64,000 bases of DNA. It comes from Negativicoccus succinicivorans (lineage in GTDB: Bacteria; Bacillota; Negativicutes; Veillonellales; Negativicoccaceae). Below are positions 24,653 through 33,500 of the stretch, in pieces (positions within the stretch are counted from its first letter, which is position 1; the number at the start of each line of letters is the position of its first letter). The DNA is taken from contig NZ_JAHAJN010000001.1 of assembly GCF_018372215.1 (NCBI RefSeq), positions 124,001 through 188,000 of the forward strand, in the 5' to 3' direction. The translations under genes were made by a program, and so were the position numbers. The notes under the pieces are model-generated. The model was not told the DNA's origin and did no database searches. It saw only the letters and a program-made list of their open reading frames with translations.

Positions 24653-25114
24653 TCATATCTCCTTCAATAAATTGCACATTTCCACGGCCGACATAGCGGC
24701 ATCAAAGCCTTTGTTGCCGCTTTTAGTTCCGGCCCGTTCAATCGCCTGCTCCAAAGTATCAGCAGTCACCAAACCGAAAAGAATCGGCTTTCCCGAAGCA
24801 AGAGACGTGGCGGCGATACCTTTGGCCGCTTCATTGCATACCAGATCGTAATGCGACGTAGCTCCTCGTAACACAGCCCCTAAGCAAATAACCGCATCTA
24901 CGTCTTCTTTAGCAACAAATTTCTTAGCTACGAGCGGTAATTCAAACGCTCCCGGACAGTACGCAATTGTAATGTTTTCCTCTTTCATGCCGTGCCGTTT
25001 CAGTGCATCCAATGCCCCGCTTAAGAGTCGATTTGTAATAAAATCATTAAAACGACCGACAACAATCGCCATTTTTAAATCGTCAGCAACCAAGTTTCCG
25101 TTGTATGTTTTCAT
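24653..25114 (-). CDS. ribH: 6,7-dimethyl-8-ribityllumazine synthase
   Basis: A 153-residue lumazine synthase condensing 5-amino-6-ribitylaminouracil with 3,4-dihydroxybutanone 4-phosphate. Family blocks VVGRFNDFIT, YCPGAFELP, CLGAVLRGATSHYD (catalytic His) and GLVTADTLEQA are present. Fourth gene of the rib operon, 11 nt after ribBA. Confidence 0.97.
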   Translation of the reverse strand: MKTYNGNLVADDLKMAIVVGRFNDFITNRLLSGALDALKRHGMKEENITIAYCPGAFELPLVAKKFVAKEDVDAVICLGAVLRGATSHYDLVCNEAAKGIAATSLASGKPILFGLVTADTLEQAIERAGTKSGNKGFDAAMSAVEMCNLLKEI

Positions 25115-25125
25115 ATATTACCTCG

Positions 25126-26310
25126 TTAAAAAATGTGCCCCATTTTATCTTCTTTTGTTTTTAAATATTTGCGATCAAAATCATTGGGCGGAATAACAAT
25201 TGATTCTCGTGCAATAACGGTAACCCCGTTTTTTTCTAAATCATCAATTTTTGCGGGATTATTGGTCAACAACCGAATGCTTTTCACGCCGAGATCATCT
25301 AAAATTCGTGCACTGAGTGAATATTCACGCAAGTCGGCAGGAAACCCCAGCTGCTCGTTAGCTTCCACCGTGTCAAAGCCTTCTTCCTGCAATTTATACG
25401 CACGAATTTTATTGGCGAGACCGATGCCCCTTCCCTCTTGACGCATGTAGATAATGACACCTTCGCCCGCGGCTTCAATTTGTCGCAATGCAGCATGTAG
25501 TTGTTCGCCGCAATCACAGCGGCAAGAACCGAATACATCCCCGGTCAAACATTCCGAATGGATTCTGGTTAATACATTTTCTTTACCGTCAATATCTCCC
25601 TTCACGATGGCCAGGTGGTTAAACGAATCCAGTGTGTTTTCATAAACATAAATAGTAAATTCACCGTATGCCGTCGGTAATTGTGCGGCAGCCACCTGAC
25701 GTACTAACTCCTCGGATTGCTTGCGATATTCATATATTTGCGCCACACTGATCATGGTAAGCCCGTGTATTTTAGCAAATTGCTGTAATTCCGAACGACG
25801 CATCATCGTTCCATCGTCTGCCGTGATTTCACAAATCACAGCGGCAGGATATAAATCAGCCAACTCCATCAAGTCAATGGAGGCTTCCGTATGGCCCGAA
25901 CGTACAAACACACCGCCTTCCCGAACACGAAGCGGAAACACATGCCCAGGACGGCGAAAATCGTTGCCTTTAGCCGCAGGATTTAAAAGTTCTTTAATAG
26001 TAAGCGCGCGATCATGCGGTGAAACGCCGGTACCGGTATGAATATGATCAACAGAAACTGTAAAAGCCGTTTGATGGTTGTCTGTATTTTCCTCAACCAT
26101 TTGAGGAATCTCCAAACGCTCCAGATCTTTACTCTTCATTGGTACGCAAATAATTCCTCGAGCGGCTTTCGTCATAAAATTAATAGCCTCGGTAGTAGCA
26201 AATTGAGCAGCCATTACCAGATCGCCTTCATTTTCCCGCTTCTCGTCATCTACCACTATAATCATTTTACCGCTTTTTAAATCATTTAAGGCCTGTTGAA
26301 GTGAATCCAT
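25126..26310 (-). CDS. ribBA: Bifunctional 3,4-dihydroxy-2-butanone-4-phosphate synthase / GTP cyclohydrolase II
   Basis: A 394-residue fusion. RibB (about 1-200) has the acidic loop DDEKRENEGDLV (21-32), and RibA (about 205-394) has the zinc cysteines Cys254, Cys263 and Cys265 (GSCRCDCGEQL) and RQEGRGIGLANKI. It supplies both precursor branches of riboflavin from ribulose 5-phosphate and GTP. The length and order are normal for Firmicutes. Confidence 0.97.
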   Translation of the reverse strand: MDSLQQALNDLKSGKMIIVVDDEKRENEGDLVMAAQFATTEAINFMTKAARGIICVPMKSKDLERLEIPQMVEENTDNHQTAFTVSVDHIHTGTGVSPHDRALTIKELLNPAAKGNDFRRPGHVFPLRVREGGVFVRSGHTEASIDLMELADLYPAAVICEITADDGTMMRRSELQQFAKIHGLTMISVAQIYEYRKQSEELVRQVAAAQLPTAYGEFTIYVYENTLDSFNHLAIVKGDIDGKENVLTRIHSECLTGDVFGSCRCDCGEQLHAALRQIEAAGEGVIIYMRQEGRGIGLANKIRAYKLQEEGFDTVEANEQLGFPADLREYSLSARILDDLGVKSIRLLTNNPAKIDDLEKNGVTVIARESIVIPPNDFDRKYLKTKEDKMGHIF

Positions 26311-26324
26311 TTACCTTACTCTCC

Positions 26325-26969
26325 TCAATCTAGAAAACCGTTTTGTATTAAAATCTTTTGCAGGTTTTCATCGGTATTTTTTTGACTTCCCAACAAATGA
26401 TCAATATACTTTCCAAGTACATCCGTCTCAATATTTACGACACTGCCATTTTGATATTCTCGGGTATTCGTTTGTTGCCAGGTATGCGGAATAATAGAGA
26501 CCTCAAAGTAATTTTTCCCGGTTTCCGTTATGGTCAAACTCATACCATCAAGCGCAATCGACCCTTTGGGAATAATATGCCGTAAGAGTGCAGGTTCCAC
26601 TTGAACCCGTATGCGGTGCGCTACTTCATCCTTTCGAATTTGGCTGACTTTACCGATACCGTCAATATGCCCGGAAACAAAGTGACCGTGTAAACGTCCG
26701 TTTACCGATAATGCCCGCTCTAAATTAACATGCATCCCCAATTGCCACTTGGCCATCGCGCTATGTTGTACCGTCTCCGGCATGGCGGTCGCACTAAATG
26801 CTTGTGCTTGCACATCGACTGTCGTCAGACAAATGCCGTTAACAGCGACGCTGTCTCCTACTTTAAGCGGCTCATCCCACGGTAGATGCGCAATGGTCAG
26901 CAAGTAGCTGGTACCGTTTCGTTCCAGCCGCCGTATCGTGCCAACTTGTTCAATCAAACCTGTAAACAT
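26325..26969 (-). CDS. ribE: Riboflavin synthase alpha subunit
   Basis: A 214-residue enzyme with two lumazine-binding repeats (MFTGLIEQVGTIRR at the N-terminus; GHFVSGHIDGIGKV beginning repeat two). It dismutates two lumazines into riboflavin and pyrimidine. It overlaps ribD by 16 nt. Confidence 0.96.
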   Translation of the reverse strand: MFTGLIEQVGTIRRLERNGTSYLLTIAHLPWDEPLKVGDSVAVNGICLTTVDVQAQAFSATAMPETVQHSAMAKWQLGMHVNLERALSVNGRLHGHFVSGHIDGIGKVSQIRKDEVAHRIRVQVEPALLRHIIPKGSIALDGMSLTITETGKNYFEVSIIPHTWQQTNTREYQNGSVVNIETDVLGKYIDHLLGSQKNTDENLQKILIQNGFLD

Positions 26970-28087
26970 CCGAACTCCTTTACTTCATAATGCAGGCGAA
27001 TATCATCAGCGAACATTTGGGTATCTATCAAGGTATATCGCGGTGCATTATTTAATGCCTCAATTCCAACTCCGGCACTAATCCCTTTAGCCATCGCTCC
27101 ACCGAACATAAGTGGCGCTATATACAGATAAATTTCATCCAAAAGTGCGGCTCGTAAAAACGCATCGATAAGTGTGGCGCCGCCTTCTAATAAAACAGTT
27201 TGAATCTCGTACTTTTCCAGGAGTAATTTGACACCTGCTCGGATATCCGGTTCGCCTTCGGCATTACAGGATAATAATTCCACATTGACTCCCTGCCGAC
27301 GCAGTGCCTCAAGTCGATTTGGGGCAGCTTCCTGTGTGCAAAATAAAATTGTTCGTTCCGGCAACTGTGTAGCTATCGTGGCGGTGAGCGGTAATCGTGC
27401 CGTTTTGTCCCAAATCACACGCCACGGTTGTTTGGGACGAGAAAAATCTCGCACCGTAAGCTTCGGATCATCGGCAAGTACGGTATTAATACCTACCGTG
27501 ATGGCATCGCTAAGAGAACGCAAACGTTGCACATCATAACGCGCTTCTTTGCCTGTAATCCATTGAGATTCTCCTGTGACAGTGGCCGTTTTGCCATCCA
27601 GCGTCGCCGCCATTTTTGCTATCACTTGCGGTCGCTTTTGTTCAATACTACGAAAAAAGCCGCGGTTAATTTTGCGTGCTTTTTCTTTACAAACACCGCA
27701 CACTACTTCTATGCCGGCCTCTTCTAATATCTTGATGCCATTTCCATTGACTTTTGCAAATGGATCACAACATGCACAGACCACTCGCTTGATGCCTGCC
27801 GTTATGATCGCTTGAGTACATGGAGGTGTTTTTCCGTAATGTGAGCACGGTTCAAGTGTTACATATAAAGTAGCATCTCGCGCTGCTTCTCCTGCGTCTT
27901 GCAGTGCCCAGATTTCAGCGTGCGGACCGCCCGCTTTTTGGTGCCATCCTTCCCCAACAATCGTATGGTTTTTAACAACCACCGCCCCGACAAACGGATT
28001 AGGTCGTACGGCTATTGTCCCGAGTTGTGCGAGTTGCAGCGCTCGCTCCATGTACAAAATATCTTCTTTCGATATATCAGCTTGCAT
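26954..28087 (-). CDS. ribD: Bifunctional riboflavin deaminase/reductase
   Basis: A 377-residue fusion. The N-terminal deaminase domain has His56 and Glu58 (PHAEIW) and Cys81/Cys90 (PCSHYGKTPPC) as zinc ligands. The C-terminal reductase domain includes KMAATLDGKTA, SQWITGKEAR and LLEGGATL. It is the first gene after the FMN riboswitch. RBS GGAGG lies about 6 nt before ATG 28087, just beyond the riboswitch terminator. Confidence 0.96.
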   Translation of the reverse strand: MQADISKEDILYMERALQLAQLGTIAVRPNPFVGAVVVKNHTIVGEGWHQKAGGPHAEIWALQDAGEAARDATLYVTLEPCSHYGKTPPCTQAIITAGIKRVVCACCDPFAKVNGNGIKILEEAGIEVVCGVCKEKARKINRGFFRSIEQKRPQVIAKMAATLDGKTATVTGESQWITGKEARYDVQRLRSLSDAITVGINTVLADDPKLTVRDFSRPKQPWRVIWDKTARLPLTATIATQLPERTILFCTQEAAPNRLEALRRQGVNVELLSCNAEGEPDIRAGVKLLLEKYEIQTVLLEGGATLIDAFLRAALLDEIYLYIAPLMFGGAMAKGISAGVGIEALNNAPRYTLIDTQMFADDIRLHYEVKEFGCLQV

Positions 28088-28104
28088 AATATGCCTCCAT
28101 AAAG

Positions 28105-28253
28105 AAAAAAGGACAACGCAAAAGTGTCCTTTTTTGTCCTTTCCCAGCCAGACTATACTGTCGGTTTCGAAATTTCATCGAATCAGCTTGCGCTTGCGGA
28201 CTTTACCGCCGGTCAGGAATTGAGTCAATTGACTCTCACCTTGCCTCAAAGAC
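28105..28253 (-). ncRNA. FMN riboswitch (RFN element) with transcription terminator, upstream of ribD
   Basis: On the - strand the conserved blocks appear in order: GAGGCAAGGTGAGAG, GACCGGCGGTAAAGTCCGC, GAAATTTCG, CCGACAGTATAGTCTGG and a closing P1 strand. P1 pairs GTCTTT (28253 end) with AAAGGAC (28136 end). The expression platform is a terminator hairpin at 28105-28135 (arms AAAAAGGACAC and TTGTCCTTTTTT). FMN binding should stop transcription before ribD. It begins 17 nt after the rpe stop. Confidence 0.96.
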
Positions 28254-28269
28254 ACGACATATTAAGTTA

Positions 28270-28917
28270 TTACGAATTACGTAATGTACGAATCATGTCG
28301 GCACGATCCGTACTGTTAAATACAGCGGAGCCCGCGACTAAAATATTCGCCCCCGCTGCAATCAACGAAGCCGCATTTTGAGGTCCTACACCGCCGTCGA
28401 TTTCAATCGCCGCGGAGCTCTTCGTGCGTTCAATCAGTTCAGCTAAACGTTTTACTTTAGCAGTCACATAAGGAATAAATTTTTGGCCGCCAAATCCCGG
28501 ATTGACACTCATCAATAACACAAAATCAAGTGCCGGCAAAATGTCTTGCAATACTTCTACAGGAGTAGACGGATTTAATACCATGCCGGCCTTCATGTCG
28601 TACTTTTTAATCCGCTGCACTACGCGATCCGCATGCGGTTCTGTTTCATAATGAAAAGATATCATATCACAACCGGCCTCATGTAGAGGTTTAATATAAT
28701 CACTCGGTTGTTCGACCATTAAATGAGCATCAAACACTAAATCGCTGTGAGGTCGCAACGCTTTGATCACCGGCGGACCAAACGTCAGATTCGGAACAAA
28801 ATGGCCGTCCATAATATCCAAATGAACAATATCGGCGCCCGCTTGCGTTAGCATTTTCAACTCTTCCTGCAAGCGAGAAAAGTCTGCAGAAAGTAAGGAT
28901 GGTGCAATTTTTATCAT
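28270..28917 (-). CDS. rpe: Ribulose-phosphate 3-epimerase
   Basis: A 215-residue TIM-barrel epimerase of the pentose phosphate pathway: KIAPSLLSADFSRL, HLDIMDGHFVPNLTFGP, MSVNPGFGGQKF and EIDGGV. ATG 28917 forms an ATGA overlap with the rsgA stop. The extended frame to 28947 has no support. The FMN riboswitch follows directly, without a separate terminator. Confidence 0.96.
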   Translation of the reverse strand: MIKIAPSLLSADFSRLQEELKMLTQAGADIVHLDIMDGHFVPNLTFGPPVIKALRPHSDLVFDAHLMVEQPSDYIKPLHEAGCDMISFHYETEPHADRVVQRIKKYDMKAGMVLNPSTPVEVLQDILPALDFVLLMSVNPGFGGQKFIPYVTAKVKRLAELIERTKSSAAIEIDGGVGPQNAASLIAAGANILVAGSAVFNSTDRADMIRTLRNS

Positions 28918-29795
28918 CGATATCTGCCTCTCTCTTTTTCCAGCCACTCTTCTGCTAACGCTTGGTAGGAGTCATAGCGACTTTGTAAAATAGCACCGTT
29001 TTCTACCGCCCTTTTGACAGAACAGTGCGGTTCTTTTAAATGGCGGCAATCATCAAATCGGCATTGACCTAAGTAGGGCACAAAATCACGAAAACGCGCA
29101 GCAATATCGGTCACTTCATGCGGTAAGTAGGAGAGCGACGCAAACCCCGGCGTATCCATAATAAATGTATTTGGTGCCAGTCGCAGTAACTTGGCATGAC
29201 GAGTAGTATTACGTCCACGGCCGATTTTTGAACTGACACTTTGCGTGCGCAAAGCGTCGGTCAGCGCCAAATGATTGATTAAAGTAGACTTTCCCACACC
29301 CGACGGACCACAGCAGACGCTGATGTGCCCCTGCAGAATCGCCAGTAACGGTTCGCGTACCGGCTGGTCATAACCGGATTGCAAAGTAATGTAGGGAACA
29401 TTAGCATAGTCCGTTGCCAGACGTTTTGCTTTTACGTGATCTAAATCCACTTTTGTCCAACAAATTAACGGATCCAAACCTTGCTTTTCCGCCATCATTA
29501 AAATGCGGTCGAGTAAAAACAAATTTGGTTCAGGTTGTGCTACTGCCATCACGGCAATCAAATGTGTGACATTGGCAACATGAGGACGCTGTAACGTTGT
29601 CTTGCGCGGATGTATGGCAACAATCATGCCGGTTGTTTCCGTAAGCACATCGATGTCTACATAGTCACCCACCAAAATGCCGGAAGACTCCAGCTTCAAC
29701 CGCCCTCTGCTTTTGCAAGTGTATTCATGTCCGTGAGAATCAGAAACGGTAAAATAACCGTTCTGATTGCGTATCACAATTCCTTTTTGTTTCAT
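28914..29795 (-). CDS. rsgA: Ribosome small subunit-dependent GTPase A
   Basis: A 293-residue circularly permuted GTPase: an OB-fold domain, then the G domain with CWTKVDLD and GPSGVGKSTL, and a C-terminal zinc knuckle (CRFDDCRHLKEPHC). It aids late 30S assembly. Position between prkC and rpe is the conserved Firmicutes order. It overlaps the prkC stop by 1 nt. Confidence 0.96.
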   Translation of the reverse strand: MKQKGIVIRNQNGYFTVSDSHGHEYTCKSRGRLKLESSGILVGDYVDIDVLTETTGMIVAIHPRKTTLQRPHVANVTHLIAVMAVAQPEPNLFLLDRILMMAEKQGLDPLICWTKVDLDHVKAKRLATDYANVPYITLQSGYDQPVREPLLAILQGHISVCCGPSGVGKSTLINHLALTDALRTQSVSSKIGRGRNTTRHAKLLRLAPNTFIMDTPGFASLSYLPHEVTDIAARFRDFVPYLGQCRFDDCRHLKEPHCSVKRAVENGAILQSRYDSYQALAEEWLEKERGRYR

Positions 29796-31657
29796 TAGAG
29801 CTCTTGATCTTGCACGATAGCGTTATCTATCAACACTTGAACCCGTACCTGTCCGCTACCTGTGACTCGCTGGTTAATAGTAGTCCCTGCTTTTTCATTA
29901 GCGGAAAATACGGTATGTCTACCCGTATCATCGGTGACAATAATTTCAACATGATGAGATTTTCCATCGTTAGGCACCCGAATACCGACATTCGCCTTTT
30001 TTTCTTCCGTTTTGTCAAATGTCAAATCTACGCTTGAGCCGCGTACAATGGCTTGTCCTGCAGATGGATTCTGTGCAGTTACCAAATCTCCGTCGGCGGG
30101 CGTGACATCTTTGCCGTCACGTGTCAAAGAACCCACTGTCAAATCTGCCTGTTTCAAGATTTGTTTTGTTTCCTGCCATGTTTTACCGACAACTCCCGGA
30201 GTCGTAACACGGCTAACCATGTCTTTTTTGTTGACAACCACGTTTACACTAGTGTCCGCTTCCACTTTATTCGGCGCCAGCGGCGACTGTCCGATAATGG
30301 TATCTAAGGGGCGACTGCTGTCTTCCCTCTCTTCAATTTTTCCAAGCCTTAAGTGGATGCTGTTCAGTTTGGCAGTTGCCTGTTCAATCGTAAGGCCTGT
30401 CAAGTCGGGAATCAAAATATTGCTCCCGCCTTTACTGATAGTCAGATGAATAATACGATGCGTTTTTACTTCCATTCCGGCGCTCGGCGTTTGCGAAATA
30501 ACTTGACCGATGGGCACATCTTCACTCGCAATTTCGCTGATACGAACATTTAAATTTTTGCTTGTCAGCGTTTTTTGTGCTACTTCTACCTGTTGGCCCA
30601 CCACATTGGGTAATGTCATTGAATCCGGGCTCCAAAAATCGCCAAACATCCAAAAGGCAATACCCGATGCCAATAAGAATAATCCGGCAATGCCTAAAAC
30701 AATCCATCGTACCGGCCACGATAAAATCGGTGTTAATACACTTTCTTTCGGTTCCAAATCCGTTTTGGGAATCGGGCGGGTGCGCGGAAATTGACCTGTG
30801 GAAAAATCATGACGACCGGTTTTTGCATTTTTGGGCGTTACTAAACCCTGCGCTAAACGCAATTCAGCGATCATTTCCGAAATATCGCTGAACCGTTTAT
30901 GCGGATCTTTTTGTAGTGCCTTCATGACACAATCTTCCAACATTGGTGAAATGGTCGGATTGTATTTTGCCGGTTTAGGGATATCTTCCTGCATATGCTT
31001 CAAAGCAATGCTGACCGCCGTTTCTCCCTCAAAAGGAAGGTGACCGGTAAGCATCTCATACAGCACGATTCCTAAAGAGTACATATCCGTTTGTGGCGTC
31101 AGCGGATCACCGCTGGCCTGTTCCGGCGAAAAATAATGTACAGAACCAAGTACGGATTGCTTATTGGCAATCGTAACTGTATTGATCGCACGTGCAATAC
31201 CGAAATCAGCAACCTTGATTCTACCGGTTTTAGTAACCAAAATATTATGCGGTTTGATATCGCAATGAATAAGGCCGTTAGCATGTGCATGTTCCAATGC
31301 TTCTGCAATTTCTATCGCAATTCGAACGGCCGCTTCATTGGAAAGGTGCCCCTGACGCGCAATATAATCTTTTAGCGTTTCACCGCCGACGTATTCCATG
31401 ACGATATAATACACATCATTGTCCTTGCCGACATCATAGATATTAACAATATTGGGGTGGGACAATTTTGCGGCCGCTTGTGCTTCTCTTCGGAATCTTA
31501 CGACAAAATCGTTGTCAGTCGCAAAATTGCTATGCAATATTTTTACGGCAACGACACGATCCAGTAACACATCTTGAGCACGATAGACATCAGCCATGCC
31601 GCCGCTACCAATTTTTTCGGTCAGCTGGTAACGATTGTCTAAAAGCCGTCCAACCAT
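29795..31657 (-). CDS. prkC: Serine/threonine kinase with PASTA domains (PrkC/Stk1)
   Basis: A 620-residue membrane receptor kinase. The cytosolic Hanks kinase domain (about 9-270) has the glycine loop GSGGMADV, Lys39 and catalytic Asp133 in HCDIKPHN. One transmembrane helix lies near 310-332. Outside are three PASTA repeats (about 338-400, 403-465 and 470-538) that bind muropeptides or lipid II, then a C-terminal Ig-like tail of about 80 residues. It senses cell-wall status and works with the phosphatase encoded upstream. Confidence 0.95.
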   Translation of the reverse strand: MVGRLLDNRYQLTEKIGSGGMADVYRAQDVLLDRVVAVKILHSNFATDNDFVVRFRREAQAAAKLSHPNIVNIYDVGKDNDVYYIVMEYVGGETLKDYIARQGHLSNEAAVRIAIEIAEALEHAHANGLIHCDIKPHNILVTKTGRIKVADFGIARAINTVTIANKQSVLGSVHYFSPEQASGDPLTPQTDMYSLGIVLYEMLTGHLPFEGETAVSIALKHMQEDIPKPAKYNPTISPMLEDCVMKALQKDPHKRFSDISEMIAELRLAQGLVTPKNAKTGRHDFSTGQFPRTRPIPKTDLEPKESVLTPILSWPVRWIVLGIAGLFLLASGIAFWMFGDFWSPDSMTLPNVVGQQVEVAQKTLTSKNLNVRISEIASEDVPIGQVISQTPSAGMEVKTHRIIHLTISKGGSNILIPDLTGLTIEQATAKLNSIHLRLGKIEEREDSSRPLDTIIGQSPLAPNKVEADTSVNVVVNKKDMVSRVTTPGVVGKTWQETKQILKQADLTVGSLTRDGKDVTPADGDLVTAQNPSAGQAIVRGSSVDLTFDKTEEKKANVGIRVPNDGKSHHVEIIVTDDTGRHTVFSANEKAGTTINQRVTGSGQVRVQVLIDNAIVQDQEL

Positions 31658-31680
31658 ATAGTTTACACCATCACTTTCTC

Positions 31681-32394
31681 TTACGTATTACTGATTACGA
31701 CCACGGTCGCGTTATCTTTGGCTCCGCCTAGATATACTTCACGCATGATCGAGCGAGCGCACGCTTCCGGCGCATTTTCATTCGTAATTAAAAGATCACG
31801 TAATTTTGCGTCCGAAACCATATTATAAACACCGTCGGTGCACATCACAATCATCTCTTCCGATTGCAACGTTAATCGCCCTGTATCTACTTTCAGAGTA
31901 TCCGTTGTACCGACGGAACGGGTAATTACATTGCGTGACGGATGAATTTTAGCCTGCTCCTCAGTTAAAGTACCTTTGTGAACCATTTCGGTAACCAAGG
32001 AGTGATCCACCGTAATCTGGGTCAACTGACCACGATAGTAACGATAAATTCGACTATCGCCGACATGCGCCCAGAAGAATAGATCTTCTTCAGCGCGTGC
32101 AACTAAAAGCGTTGTCCCCATGCCGTTTAGATTCGGCTCACTGTTAACACGTTCGCGGATAGCTATATTTGCTTGATTGACCGCATCTTTTAGTGTGACT
32201 TCGTTCCAAAGCTCCGAACGTTCACTGCGCACATAGTCTGAGACACGTTCGATGGCCATGTGACTTGCGATCTCCCCGGCAACATGTCCTCCCATTCCGT
32301 CCGCCACAATAAAAAGCGATGGCGCAACGATGCGGAAAGCATCCTCATTTGTAGGACGCACAAGACCACGCTTGGTGATACCAAAACTTTTCAT
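31681..32394 (-). CDS. stp: PP2C-type protein phosphatase (Stp/PrpC)
   Basis: A 237-residue PPM phosphatase with RPTNEDAF, VADGMGGHVAGEIAS (metal-binding Asp33), WAHVGDSRIYR and CTDGVYN. It reverses PrkC phosphorylation; prkC follows after 23 nt. RBS AAGGTGG before the ATG. A good promoter lies upstream. Confidence 0.95.
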   Translation of the reverse strand: MKSFGITKRGLVRPTNEDAFRIVAPSLFIVADGMGGHVAGEIASHMAIERVSDYVRSERSELWNEVTLKDAVNQANIAIRERVNSEPNLNGMGTTLLVARAEEDLFFWAHVGDSRIYRYYRGQLTQITVDHSLVTEMVHKGTLTEEQAKIHPSRNVITRSVGTTDTLKVDTGRLTLQSEEMIVMCTDGVYNMVSDAKLRDLLITNENAPEACARSIMREVYLGGAKDNATVVVISNT

Positions 32395-32421
32395 GAAACC
32401 ACCTTAATAGTAAATTTAATC

Positions 32422-32449
32422 AATATATGGATATCGTATCATCTATCAA
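32422..32449 (-). promoter_or_regulatory. Predicted promoter of the stp-prkC-rsgA-rpe unit
   Basis: On the - strand, TTGATA (32444-32449) and TATATT (32422-32427) are separated by 16 nt, in the 68-nt gap between the rlmN stop and the stp start. Five of six bases match consensus at each hexamer or nearly so. It would start a transcript independent of rlmN. Confidence 0.5.
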
Positions 32450-32462
32450 ATACAGCGTCAAA

Positions 32463-33500
32463 CTAGGCGTTATCTCCAACAAATTTCATTTTGAGCTGAC
32501 CACAGGCAGCTTGAATTTCAGTACCCATTTCTTTGCGGATGGTAGCTGCTATTCCCTGCTTTTGCAGCTGTTCACAAAATTCCTGTGAATGTTTCATTTC
32601 CGGTCGCCGGTAAGGAATACCCGGGCTCTCATTTAATGGAATCAAATTTACATGCGCGCGCAACGGACAAATCATTTGCGCCAACTCGGCGGCATGTTCC
32701 GGCTGATCATTGACTCCTGCCAAAAGAATATATTCACAAGTCACGCGTCGGCGGGTGGTTTGGGTATAGAATTGTAACGACTCCAATAGTTCCGGCAAGG
32801 GATACCATTTACTGATCGGCATGATTTGATTGCGGATTGTATCGTTCGGTGCATGTAGCGAAAGTGCTAATGTAATCGGTATTTTTTCTTTAGCCAAATC
32901 ATAAATTTTAGGTGTAATACCCGAGGTCGATAGAGTCATATTTCGATAACTTATCGCTAATCCTTCAAAACCATGACACATTTTCATAAAAGAAAGTACA
33001 TTATCATAATTTTGTAAAGGTTCACCGGAGCCCATCAACACGAAAGAGTGAATTTTGATATCATAGAGAAATTGCCATAAATAAATCTGTGCCAACATCT
33101 CTGCGGCCGTTAAATTACGTTGCAAACCGGTTAAACCTGAGGCGCAGAATGTACAGCCGACCGCGCACCCTACCTGCGTGGAAATGCATACAGAATAACC
33201 GTACGGTTGATTCATTAGTACTGTTTCAATCAGTGAGTTATCGCTATAACGCAGCAACAACTTGGCGGTTTTTCGGTCGCTGCTCCGTTGTTCACGCACA
33301 ATGGTCGGAAAATCGATGATGCACGATTCTATCAGTTTGTTGCGCAATTCTTTCGGCAATTGAGCCATTTCATGAAAATGTAAAACACCCCGCTTATACA
33401 TATAATCGAACAACTGCTGACCGCGGTATCCGGGAGCGCCAAGTTCCTTCATTAAAGCCCGCAATTCCGGGAGGGTTTTACCCCAAATATTTTGTTTCAT
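32463..33500 (-). CDS. rlmN: Dual-specificity 23S rRNA/tRNA adenine C2-methyltransferase
   Basis: A 345-residue radical-SAM enzyme methylating A2503 of 23S rRNA and A37 of some tRNAs. The radical-SAM cysteines are Cys112, Cys116 and Cys119 (GCAVGCTFC). The GSGEPL and AGVNDQPEHA blocks are also present. ATG 33500 forms an ATGA overlap with the rsmB stop. The longer frame to 33557 is not supported. Confidence 0.95.
   Translation of the reverse strand: MKQNIWGKTLPELRALMKELGAPGYRGQQLFDYMYKRGVLHFHEMAQLPKELRNKLIESCIIDFPTIVREQRSSDRKTAKLLLRYSDNSLIETVLMNQPYGYSVCISTQVGCAVGCTFCASGLTGLQRNLTAAEMLAQIYLWQFLYDIKIHSFVLMGSGEPLQNYDNVLSFMKMCHGFEGLAISYRNMTLSTSGITPKIYDLAKEKIPITLALSLHAPNDTIRNQIMPISKWYPLPELLESLQFYTQTTRRRVTCEYILLAGVNDQPEHAAELAQMICPLRAHVNLIPLNESPGIPYRRPEMKHSQEFCEQLQKQGIAATIRKEMGTEIQAACGQLKMKFVGDNA

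Noticed and set aside
28124..28381. An 85-codon + strand frame beginning MSFFVLSQPDY
   Set aside because: It is the reverse strand of the FMN riboswitch and the rpe end. Both explain the sequence.
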